Positions 1 through 8,302 of a stretch of DNA of 64,000 nucleotides are shown here, piece after piece; within the stretch, counting starts at the first letter, position 1, and every line of letters starts with the position of its first letter. Origin of the DNA: Verrucomicrobiota bacterium (GTDB taxonomy: Bacteria; Verrucomicrobiota; Verrucomicrobiia; CAIQCK01); NCBI GenBank assembly GCA_026397915.1, contig JAPLTX010000014.1, forward strand, positions 1 through 64,000, written 5' to 3'. Under the pieces are notes generated by a model, which saw only the letters and a program-made list of their open reading frames with translations, made no database searches and was not told where the DNA came from. The translations under genes and the position numbers were made by a program.

Positions 1-267
1 CTCGAACTCCGGCACGGGGCCGCCGCCGCCCGAGCGGGACCATTTGCCGCTGCGCAACACGTCGAGCACCTGCGCCTCCCATTCCTGCCGCCACTCCGGC
101 CACTTCGGCCAGCCGCCCGTGTGGGCGGGCTTGCCGCCGAGAACCGCAGGTTTGTCCGCATCGGCTGCGAAGACGTTCGGCCCGCTGCGCGCGCTGAGCC
201 AGGTGACAGCGGTGGAGCCGGCGGCGGCGGTTTGGATGAAGCTGCGGCGGGTGAGTTGGTTTTTCAT
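1..267 (-). CDS. DegT/DnrJ/EryC1/StrS-type aminotransferase with Tat signal, N-terminal part only
   Basis: Only the first 89 codons are in the window; the gene runs off the left edge. The visible protein begins MKNQLTRRSFIQTAAAG, a twin-arginine export signal (TRRSFIQ followed by a small hydrophobic stretch). The mature part has LGGKPAHTGGWPKWP and a later segment ending in SGKWSRSGGG. This resembles the N-terminus of PLP-dependent sugar aminotransferases of the DegT/DnrJ/EryC1/StrS family (lGG.pa....wP....e....v..vl.sg.ws). The PLP lysine would lie outside the window, so activity cannot be judged. An AAGGA Shine-Dalgarno lies about 10-14 nt before the ATG at 267. A Tat signal on this family is odd, because most members act in the cytoplasm on nucleotide sugars. 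Family assignment is moderate, start is good. Confidence 0.65.
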   Translation of the reverse strand, partial: MKNQLTRRSFIQTAAAGSTAVTWLSARSGPNVFAADADKPAVLGGKPAHTGGWPKWPEWRQEWEAQVLDVLRSGKWSRSGGGGPVPEFE

Positions 268-291
268 GGGGGTGGGTTCCTTAGATAGTAG

Positions 292-312
292 TCATCACGC
301 TCCGCGTGATGA
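292..312. repeat. Perfect 9-bp palindrome with TCC loop
   Basis: TCATCACGC, loop TCC, GCGTGATGA. The arms are perfectly complementary. It lies 25 bp upstream of the DegT-like gene, between divergent genes. A weaker relative with the same loop occurs at 40513-40531. It could be a small REP-like element or a regulatory hairpin. Confidence 0.6.
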
Positions 313-498
313 TTTCCTCTGGTGATGTCCATTGCAACCTCGGCGGCAGTCTAGCTCTTGGCCGGCGCGACACAACAGCAAAGTCGCGCATCATCACACG
401 ACGGTTTCCGATGAAAAATGTCCGCAACTCGCTTCGCCGGCGAGTGTTTGTCTATCTGCCAGTCGTCGCAATGGCGCTGGTTGAGTTGGGTTTGAAAA

Positions 499-528
499 TT
501 GACCAACGGCTCGCCCGCGCTTTAGAGT
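499..528 (+). promoter_or_regulatory. Predicted promoter of the kinase gene (TTGACC-N18-TAGAGT)
   Basis: TTGACC at 499-504 and TAGAGT at 523-528 are separated by 18 nt. The ATG at 552 follows 23 nt later. The same hexamers and spacing occur before the FHA gene at 4343-4372. This also argues against a translation start upstream of 499. Confidence 0.55.
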
Positions 529-551
529 GTGCGCCAGTAGTCCCGAAGAAC

Positions 552-3500
552 ATGACCGACAACACCGAGACGCCAGAGAGTCCGCCGCCGCCCGCGGCAG
601 GCACGACCACGCCTTCGTCGCAAGGCCCGCTCATGCAACTCGGCCAGTTCCAGCTTGTCGAGAAGATCGGCGAGGGCGGGATGGGCGCGGTTTATCGCGG
701 CATCCAGATATCGTTGCACCGGCCGGTCGCGGTGAAACTGCTGCCGGAGTCGCTGGCGAAGAACAAGTCGTTCGTCGAGCGGTTCCACCGTGAGGCGCGC
801 GCGGCGGCGGCGTTGAACCACCCAAATATCATCCAGGTCTATGACGCCGGCGAGCAGGACGGGACGCATTACTTCGCAATGGAACTGGTGGACGGCGAGA
901 CGGTCGCCGTCAAAGTGGGCCGCGACGGGCCGATGCCGGAGGCGGAGGCCGTCGCCGTCGCCATGAGCGTCGCGGCGGCGCTGCATCACGCATGGACGAA
1001 GGCCAAGCTCATCCACCGCGACATCAAGCCGGAGAACCTCATCGTCACCTCTGACGGCATGGTGAAGGTATGCGACCTCGGTCTGGCGAAATCCGTCGGG
1101 CAGGACTCCAACCTCACCGTTTCCGGCACGATGATGGGCACGCCGCACTTCATTGCGCCGGAGCAGGCGCGAGGCGAACCGGATGTGGACACGCGTGCGG
1201 ACATCTACAGCCTTGGCGCGACGCTCTATTTCCTGCTCACCGGCAAACCGCCGTTCCAAGCGGACAGCTCAATGGCGGTGATGTATAAGCACGTCAACGA
1301 CCCCTTACCCGACCCGCGCAAGCTCAACCCCAAACTCGGCGACGGCGTCGTGCGCATCCTGAAAAAAATGACGGCCAAGGAGCCGGCCGATCGTTATCAG
1401 GACATGCTGGAACTTTACAGCGACCTCGAACGCGTCTATCAGGGCCTTGCGCCGACGGCGGTGGTTCGCACGCCGGACTCGCCGGAAGCGGCGCTGCGCA
1501 AGATGCAGGGCCGGTTGCGCGTCTGGCGCGTGTTCGGCGTTATCGGTATCTGTGCGCTGGCCGTGGTCGGCGCGGCGATCTGGAAATCGCAGCAGCAGCG
1601 CAGCGTGAACGCGGTGCTTGCAAAAAAACACCGGGCGTCGCTTAAGATTGCTGCGATGGCAAAACCCGCGCCGCAAGTGGAGATGCCGGCGAAAACCACC
1701 GTGCCAACCGCCACCGCGCCGCCGGCGATACCGCCCGCCGTTCTGGCGAAACGCAAAGCGGAAATACGCGAGCGCATCCAGACGCTTCAGAAACAACAAC
1801 AACTCGACGCAGAGCGCAAGGCGCAGGAGCAACGCAAGGCCGACGAGGAGGCTGAACGCCAGCGCGCCGCCGCCCGCGCCGCCAACGACGCGCAGCTCGC
1901 GGCGGAGCGCGCCTACCATAACTTCCTCAACCTTTGGAAACCGCTGATCGCCGCGCACAACCACGCCAAAGCCGCCGATGTCGTGCAGAACGCGATCGAC
2001 AGTGCCACCTACGCGCCGATCAAGTCCCGGCTCGAACTGCACGCGACATTGGGCGACGCATTAAAGGCGCTCGACGAAAAGTTTCTTCAGGCGTTGTCGT
2101 CGCTGAAGGGCAAACCGTTCACGCTTGGCGGCCTCAGCGGCACCATCGGCGCCGCGGACGCCACGAGTATCATGATCGAGACGCGGCCCGGCGTTGGCCG
2201 GACGTTCCAGATGGCGGGCCTGCGCATCGAGGAACGACTGCCGCTGTTGATGACCGCGCTCGGCCCCAACAGTCCCGACACGCTCATCAGCGCCGGCCTG
2301 CTTTCGCTCGCAGAGGGCCGGCCGGAATGGATGCGCGAGTATTTCGACAAGGCGCAGTTGCTCGACACCACCAGCTCCGCGAAGGCCGCCGCGGAACGGT
2401 TCGAGCCGCTGCGCGAGGCGATGGCGCGCGCGCCCACCGAGGCTGCTGCTGCCGCCGCGCTGGACGAAGTGCAGGCTCTCGTCACCGCCGCCAACTGGCA
2501 GGACGCCGGCACGAAGTTAACCATTGTCACCAAACAGTTCGCCGACACGGCGACGATGAGATACGCCGCCGACCGGCTTCAGGACATGAAGGAAACGCTC
2601 ATGGCCGCCGAGGCGGGGCCGGGAGAACTTCGCGCGCAGTTGACGCTGAACCAGTTGCAGCAGGACATCGAAGCGAAGAACTGGAAACACGCCGCCGCGA
2701 CGTTGCGCAAGCTCGACCAGCAGTTCATCAAGACCGACACGGTGAAAAACGCGCGCGAGCTTGCCGCCTGGCGCGGGCTGGTGGACGCGCACGCCCCCGC
2801 CGGCGCGACCAGCGCGCTGCCGGGGCCGACGTTGCGGCAACAACTCGCCGTGCTGCCCGGCGTCACGATCCACCCGCTCGCCGGCCGCGGCAAAGGCAAG
2901 CCGGCTCCGCTGGCCGAAGCGCTCACCAAAGCCAGCGACGGCGACGGCATCGAGCTGGACGACGGCGTTTACTACTTGCGCAGCATCCCGGCCCGGTTGA
3001 AGAACATCAGCATCTTCGCGAAGGAAGGCGCGGCGCCGCTTGTGGTCCTGAGCGTCGCCAAGAGCGTGGAAGGCAACCTGCATCTCACCGAGTCCAACGG
3101 CTGCTGGCGGTTCGAGGGCGTGATCTTCACAACGCTGGGCTTTGGCCCGCCTCCCGACCGCAGCGGGTCGCCGCCCGTGTCGGTCATGCTCGACCGCGGC
3201 GCGAGCGCTGAGTTCCACCGGTGCGTCATTACCGGCCGCCGCATAGATCAAACCGGCGTGCCGGTGATCGGCGCCGGCGCCGGGAGCGAGTTACTGCTGC
3301 GCAACTGCGTGGTCGCCGCCGGCCGCGGCATCGAGTTGTCGGCGGCCCGGCGCGTGCGGCTCGATCATTGCACTTTCATCGGCGGCTCGATCTTCTGGCT
3401 TGGCGAGGCGTCGGCGAAAACACCGTGCGAGGTGGGACTGTCCAACAGCATCGTGATGGCCGATGCGACGGCAGGCCTGGTCGGCGATGAAAACTCCAGC

Positions 3501-3863
3501 CACCTCAACCGCGCTGCGACGCCGCCGGAAGTGTTGAAGCGGGTGAAGCTCAACACAGCGCATCACAACGTGGTGGTGCTGCGTTATCCCGACATGCTGG
3601 AGTCATGGAGCAGCGAGCTGGAGAAGCGGCCGAAGGCGGCCAACTTCGTGACGCTGGCAAGTGACGAGACGCCGCTGGCTGTGTTGGTGGACCGGCTGCA
3701 ATTCAATTTCCGGCTGAAACCGGAATGCCCCGCCGTTCACATGGCCGACGACGGCATGGCGGTAGGTGTGCGCTGGTCGGAAGAGCAGTTCAACCGCATG
3801 GCGATGCAGTTGCAATTGATCCGGGAGCAAACCCCGTTGCGACATCGTGGCGCGGCGCAATGA
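552..3863 (+). CDS. Membrane serine/threonine protein kinase fused to a coiled coil and C-terminal beta-helix domain
   Basis: 1103-residue Hanks-type kinase. Kinase domain about residues 33-297: glycine loop GEGGMG (40-45), VAVK lysine 62, catalytic HRDIKPEN with D157, metal-binding DLG (175-177) in place of DFG, and APE at 202-204. One transmembrane helix at about 324-345 puts the kinase in the cytoplasm and the rest outside. A Lys/Glu/Gln-rich coiled coil follows, then an alpha-helical region. Around 780-1020 a repetitive segment (LRNCVVAAGRG, VRLDHCTFIGG) looks like a right-handed parallel beta-helix, perhaps a carbohydrate or wall sensor (inference). The frame is open back to 306, but the promoter at 499-528 lies in that extension, so ATG 552 is preferred. 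It converges with an FHA gene that may read its phosphorylation signal. Substrates are unknown. Confidence 0.88.
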   Translation: MTDNTETPESPPPPAAGTTTPSSQGPLMQLGQFQLVEKIGEGGMGAVYRGIQISLHRPVAVKLLPESLAKNKSFVERFHREARAAAALNHPNIIQVYDAGEQDGTHYFAMELVDGETVAVKVGRDGPMPEAEAVAVAMSVAAALHHAWTKAKLIHRDIKPENLIVTSDGMVKVCDLGLAKSVGQDSNLTVSGTMMGTPHFIAPEQARGEPDVDTRADIYSLGATLYFLLTGKPPFQADSSMAVMYKHVNDPLPDPRKLNPKLGDGVVRILKKMTAKEPADRYQDMLELYSDLERVYQGLAPTAVVRTPDSPEAALRKMQGRLRVWRVFGVIGICALAVVGAAIWKSQQQRSVNAVLAKKHRASLKIAAMAKPAPQVEMPAKTTVPTATAPPAIPPAVLAKRKAEIRERIQTLQKQQQLDAERKAQEQRKADEEAERQRAAARAANDAQLAAERAYHNFLNLWKPLIAAHNHAKAADVVQNAIDSATYAPIKSRLELHATLGDALKALDEKFLQALSSLKGKPFTLGGLSGTIGAADATSIMIETRPGVGRTFQMAGLRIEERLPLLMTALGPNSPDTLISAGLLSLAEGRPEWMREYFDKAQLLDTTSSAKAAAERFEPLREAMARAPTEAAAAAALDEVQALVTAANWQDAGTKLTIVTKQFADTATMRYAADRLQDMKETLMAAEAGPGELRAQLTLNQLQQDIEAKNWKHAAATLRKLDQQFIKTDTVKNARELAAWRGLVDAHAPAGATSALPGPTLRQQLAVLPGVTIHPLAGRGKGKPAPLAEALTKASDGDGIELDDGVYYLRSIPARLKNISIFAKEGAAPLVVLSVAKSVEGNLHLTESNGCWRFEGVIFTTLGFGPPPDRSGSPPVSVMLDRGASAEFHRCVITGRRIDQTGVPVIGAGAGSELLLRNCVVAAGRGIELSAARRVRLDHCTFIGGSIFWLGEASAKTPCEVGLSNSIVMADATAGLVGDENSSHLNRAATPPEVLKRVKLNTAHHNVVVLRYPDMLESWSSELEKRPKAANFVTLASDETPLAVLVDRLQFNFRLKPECPAVHMADDGMAVGVRWSEEQFNRMAMQLQLIREQTPLRHRGAAQ

Positions 3864-3884
3864 TCCGGACTCCGGCGGTTGAAA

Positions 3885-4322
3885 TCACTGCCGGGGCTGT
3901 CTCGTCGGCGGTTTCGGCTTCGAATCGGGGACTTGCTTGACCACTTCGCGGAGGATGGTCCGAAACCCCTTGCCTTGATCCCCCATCATTTCCTGCTCCG
4001 TCTCGCGCATGATGGTGGAGACGCCTTTCTGGGGCAGGTCACCTTCGATGGTAAACTCGCAGCGGCCGATCCGAACGCGGTCGCCGGGCTTCAGTTCGGC
4101 TTCGTTGACGCGCTGGTCGTTGACAAACGTGCCGTTGCGGCTGCGAAGGTCTTTGGCGAGAAACTTCTCGCCTTCCAACCAAACCGCGCAGTGCGCGCGG
4201 CTGACTTCGTCATCCTCGACGCGGATGTCGGTCTCGATGCCGCGGCCCAATACAATCGGCTTCGTGGTAATCGGGAGCTTGATATCCTCTCCCTCCGCCG
4301 TGCGATGAATCAAAAGTGCCAT
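3885..4322 (-). CDS. FHA-domain phosphothreonine-binding protein
   Basis: 145 residues. A forkhead-associated domain fills about residues 20-95, with the signature positions GR (26-27), SRAHC (41-45) and RSRNGTF (61-67), the residues that bind phosphothreonine in this family. The C-terminal 45 residues are charged and proline-rich with no recognised domain. No signal peptide, so cytoplasmic. It converges on the serine/threonine kinase gene with a 21-bp gap, a common pairing that suggests it reads phosphorylated proteins made by that kinase (inference). The start at 4322 is chosen over the longer frame (to 4559) because GAGGA lies 5-9 nt upstream and a TTGACC-N18-TAGAGT promoter sits at 4343-4372, inside the longer frame. 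Confidence 0.88.
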   Translation of the reverse strand: MALLIHRTAEGEDIKLPITTKPIVLGRGIETDIRVEDDEVSRAHCAVWLEGEKFLAKDLRSRNGTFVNDQRVNEAELKPGDRVRIGRCEFTIEGDLPQKGVSTIMRETEQEMMGDQGKGFRTILREVVKQVPDSKPKPPTRQPRQ

Positions 4323-4342
4323 GATGTCCTCTAGGTGCGCGG

Positions 4343-4372
4343 ACTCTAGAGCAACGACCGCCGACGGGTCAA
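4343..4372 (-). promoter_or_regulatory. Predicted promoter of the FHA gene (TTGACC-N18-TAGAGT)
   Basis: On the minus strand TTGACC (4372-4367) and TAGAGT (4348-4343) are separated by 18 nt, identical in hexamers and spacing to the kinase promoter. The ATG at 4322 follows 20 nt later. Confidence 0.6.
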
Positions 4373-4441
4373 GGCCGGCGTGACGACGCGATGGAGCCGC
4401 ATCCAACTTCACGATCAAATCAGAAGCGTCGGAATGTCGCG

Positions 4442-4471
4442 TTGACCCGCAGGCGGTTTTTGGACTATAAC
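4442..4471 (+). promoter_or_regulatory. Predicted promoter of the TolQ/ExbD operon (TTGACC-N18-TATAAC)
   Basis: TTGACC (4442-4447), 18-nt spacer, TATAAC (4466-4471). The ATG is at 4486, so the leader would be under 10 nt. It is divergent from the FHA promoter in the same 163-bp gap. Confidence 0.62.
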
Positions 4472-4485
4472 GACGGCGGAGTCTG

Positions 4486-5148
4486 ATGATCGTCCTCTTC
4501 GCCAAAGGCGGTGTGTTGGTGTGGCTGATCGCGCTATGCAGCGTGGTCGGCGTGGCCATCTTTTTCGAGCGCCTGCTTCATTACCATCGCAACACGATCA
4601 ACACGCCGGAGTTTCTCGCCGGCATCACCAACGCCCTGCGCCGCAACGCGCTGGTGGAGGCGCTTTCGATCTGCGACGAAACACCCGGCATCGTCGCTCG
4701 CGTTGTCAAGGCCGCCATCACCCGATACGACCGCTCGCGCGAAGAGATCGAAGACGCCATTGAGGAAGTCAGCCTGCAGGAGGTGCCGCGCCTGGAACGC
4801 AACCTGAAAGCGCTGGCCACCATCGCGCACGTCGCGCCGCTGCTCGGCCTGCTCGGCACGGTTGTCGGGTTCATCTCATCGTTCCGCACCATTGTCGAGA
4901 AAGGCAGCTTCGTCCACGTAGCCGACATCGCCGATGGCGTTTGGATGGCGCTGCTCTGCACCGCCGCCGGCCTCGCCGTCGCCATTCCTGCGTTCATCGC
5001 TTACAACTATCTCGTCAGTCGCGTGAATGAGATGGTGCATGACGCGGAACGCGCCGCGACTGAGATCGTCGGCTTCCTCACAACACGGCCATCGGAGCCA
5101 CCGGCCAACGGCCAGTCCGCCAACGGCCAGCCCAACAACGGCAGTTGA
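4486..5148 (+). CDS. MotA/TolQ/ExbB-family proton channel protein
   Basis: 220 residues, the usual length for ExbB/TolQ. Three transmembrane segments: about 8-27, then after a long cytoplasmic loop about 105-127 (HVAPLLGLLGTVVGFISSF, the family's central motif) and about 147-175. Such proteins form a pentameric inner-membrane proton channel with an ExbD/TolR partner to drive TonB- or Tol-dependent work at the outer membrane. The partner gene starts 21 bp downstream, followed by a TonB-like gene. A sigma70-like promoter lies just upstream. The C-terminal tail is Asn/Gly/Gln-rich with a short PNG(Q)-type repeat (ANGQSANGQPNNG). Whether it is a TolQ or an ExbB cannot be told from sequence alone. 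Confidence 0.9.
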   Translation: MIVLFAKGGVLVWLIALCSVVGVAIFFERLLHYHRNTINTPEFLAGITNALRRNALVEALSICDETPGIVARVVKAAITRYDRSREEIEDAIEEVSLQEVPRLERNLKALATIAHVAPLLGLLGTVVGFISSFRTIVEKGSFVHVADIADGVWMALLCTAAGLAVAIPAFIAYNYLVSRVNEMVHDAERAATEIVGFLTTRPSEPPANGQSANGQPNNGS

Positions 5149-5169
5149 CGCCGGCCCGGCCGCAGCCGC

Positions 5170-5646
5170 ATGAAGTTCAAGCGCAATCTCCAGATCGTCG
5201 AAGGCCGCATCGGCGCCGTGCCGCTGGTGAACGTCGCGTTGCTGGCGGGGTTGTTCTTCATGCTCAGCTCCTCCTACGTCCTGCAACCGGGCGTGAACGT
5301 CGAGATGCTCGACCTGCCCGTCTCGACGCTTGTCGCCGGCGCGCCTGAGCACAACGCCGTGATGGTCACCATCACCCGCGACGACCTCATCTTCTACAAC
5401 GACGAGCGCGTGGATTTGGAGAAACTGAAAACCGGTCTTGAAGAAACGGCGCGGCGGTTTCCCGGCATCCGTGTCGTGCTGAAGAGCGACCAGCGCGTCA
5501 GCTACGAGCGGCTCGTGCAAATCCTCGACCTCACCAAGGCGGCGGGCGTTCATCACGTGCTGTTGGCGACGCGGCCGTTGTTGAACCAGCCGGCCACGCC
5601 ACCGTTGAAATCGCAGTCCGCGGCGACGCCGGCCGCACAACCATGA
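5170..5646 (+). CDS. ExbD/TolR-like protein with Asn in place of the channel Asp
   Basis: 158 residues: short cytoplasmic N-terminus, one transmembrane helix (about 18-37) and a periplasmic domain. The end of the domain (SDQRVSYERLVQILDLTKAAGVHHVLLATRP) is typical of ExbD/TolR (..v.y..vv.vmd.....Gv..v.lat.p). In the family the helix starts P-[LF]-[ILV]-D-V, and this aspartate is essential for proton use in E. coli ExbD and TolR. Here it reads PLVNVALLAGLFF, with N21 at that position and no other acidic residue in the helix. It is translated with the TonB-like gene through an ATGA overlap. Family call is firm, proton coupling is doubtful. Confidence 0.85.
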   Translation: MKFKRNLQIVEGRIGAVPLVNVALLAGLFFMLSSSYVLQPGVNVEMLDLPVSTLVAGAPEHNAVMVTITRDDLIFYNDERVDLEKLKTGLEETARRFPGIRVVLKSDQRVSYERLVQILDLTKAAGVHHVLLATRPLLNQPATPPLKSQSAATPAAQP

Positions 5647-6425
5647 AGACCGGCCCTTCCGTCGCCGCGCGGTTCTTCGTCGAGCAGCCCATGCTTGTGG
5701 CCCTGCTTTTCGTCTCGCTCGCGCTGCACGTCGCCGCCGGCTTCGTTTTCCGCGTGGGCACCTTCGCACGGGCGATGCGCGGACCGTCGCAGCCTTTCGT
5801 GCAATATATCGGCCTAGCCAATGAAGCGGCCCTCGGCTTGGCGGCGATGCGCGATCCCAGCCTGACCGCGCTGGCCTCGCCGCATGGTTTCTCCGCGTCC
5901 ACACTCGCGCCGCCGCCGCATTTCCCGTATCAACCGCCGTCGGTGGACCAACCATCGCGTCCGTTGATGTCGCCGCTGTCGCTGGCTGAGCCGATCCGAC
6001 CGCCGGTCGCCATCTCTCCGGCCGAAACGCTGACCGCCCGGCTCGCGCCATCGTCGCAGGAGCCTGTGGAAACACCTGTCGCGCCTACCGTCACGCGCGT
6101 CGTCTTCAGTCCATCGCTCGTGTCGCGCGCGCCGAAACCCGCGGTCGAATCGCTGCGCATCGAAGGCCCCGCGCCGCAACAAGCCACCGTCTTGCGCGTG
6201 GCCGTGGACGGTTTCGGCACGGTGCGCTACGCGCTGCTCGCGGAAAGCTCCGGTTCCGCCGTCGCCGACAACCGCGGCGTCCAGCAGATTCAGGCGTGGC
6301 GGTTTATGGCGGCGGCGCGGCCCACCGACGCGCTTGACTGGGGCGAAGTGCGCATCATCTGGGCCAGCGGCAGCGAGACGACGGCGACGCCCGCCACCCC
6401 CGGCGTGGGAGGAGGCACACGATGA
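5643..6425 (+). CDS. TonB-like energy transducer
   Basis: 260 residues. An N-terminal membrane anchor (about 17-38, LVALLFVSLALHVAAGFVF) is followed by about 130 residues rich in Pro/Ala/Ser, expected to span the periplasm. A C-terminal globular piece (about 175-240) reads ATVLRVAVDGFGTVRYALL and later IQAWRFM, matching the TonB C-terminal pattern (V.v..dG.v......SGs...D......wrF). It would pass energy from the channel pair upstream to outer-membrane transporters. The start overlaps the ExbD stop (ATGA), and its stop overlaps the next start in the same way, so the four genes form one tightly coupled operon. Similarity to TonB is by pattern only and the domain is divergent. Confidence 0.7.
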   Translation: MKTGPSVAARFFVEQPMLVALLFVSLALHVAAGFVFRVGTFARAMRGPSQPFVQYIGLANEAALGLAAMRDPSLTALASPHGFSASTLAPPPHFPYQPPSVDQPSRPLMSPLSLAEPIRPPVAISPAETLTARLAPSSQEPVETPVAPTVTRVVFSPSLVSRAPKPAVESLRIEGPAPQQATVLRVAVDGFGTVRYALLAESSGSAVADNRGVQQIQAWRFMAAARPTDALDWGEVRIIWASGSETTATPATPGVGGGTR

Positions 6426-6655
6426 TCCCCGTTCATTTTGAGACGGCGGTGGTGTTCTATCTGCTTGCCATTCTTGCAATCATCGCCCTCGCCGCCGTCT
6501 GCAACGCCGCTCGCAGACGCGGCATGCGGACGGAGCCGACACCGACGCACATTTTTAGCTGCTCCAAATGCGCGCATCCATACCTGGACAACCATGAACT
6601 GGAGCGGTCCAATTGTCCCCGCTGCGGCACTGTGAACGAGCCGCAGCGGTTTTGA
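6422..6655 (+). CDS. Small membrane protein with a zinc ribbon
   Basis: 77 residues. One transmembrane helix near the N-terminus (about 8-28), a basic stretch (ARRRGMR) and a C-terminal zinc ribbon with two CxxC pairs (CSKC and CPRC) about 20 residues apart. By the positive-inside rule the ribbon should be cytoplasmic. It overlaps the TonB-like stop by 4 bp (ATGA) and is the last gene of the TolQ-ExbD-TonB operon. The function is not known. Its fixed place suggests an accessory part of the energising complex or a redox/zinc sensor (inference). Confidence 0.75.
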   Translation: MIPVHFETAVVFYLLAILAIIALAAVCNAARRRGMRTEPTPTHIFSCSKCAHPYLDNHELERSNCPRCGTVNEPQRF

Positions 6656-6675
6656 CGCCCGCAACTTCTTATTCG

Positions 6676-6703
6676 TTGCCCCGCGGAACAATCGGGATAA
6701 TAA
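6676..6703 (+). promoter_or_regulatory. Possible promoter of guaA
   Basis: TTGCCC (6676-6681), 16-nt spacer, TAATAA (6698-6703) in the 88-bp gap before guaA. An overlapping GATAAT is an alternative -10. No purine riboswitch fold was recognised here, and the gap is short for one. Confidence 0.3.
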
Positions 6704-6743
6704 TCTCGAGTCACGAATCACAGTCACCAAACCACGGAGCACC

Positions 6744-8294
<1,551 letters not shown>

Positions 8295-8302
8295 GAAAGG
8301 TC

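Noticed and set aside
306..551. Longer kinase starting at 306 or 411
   Set aside because: The promoter at 499-528 lies within this stretch, and the extension has no homology-like features.
6656..6743. Purine riboswitch before guaA
   Set aside because: The gap is only 88 bp and no purine aptamer core was recognised.
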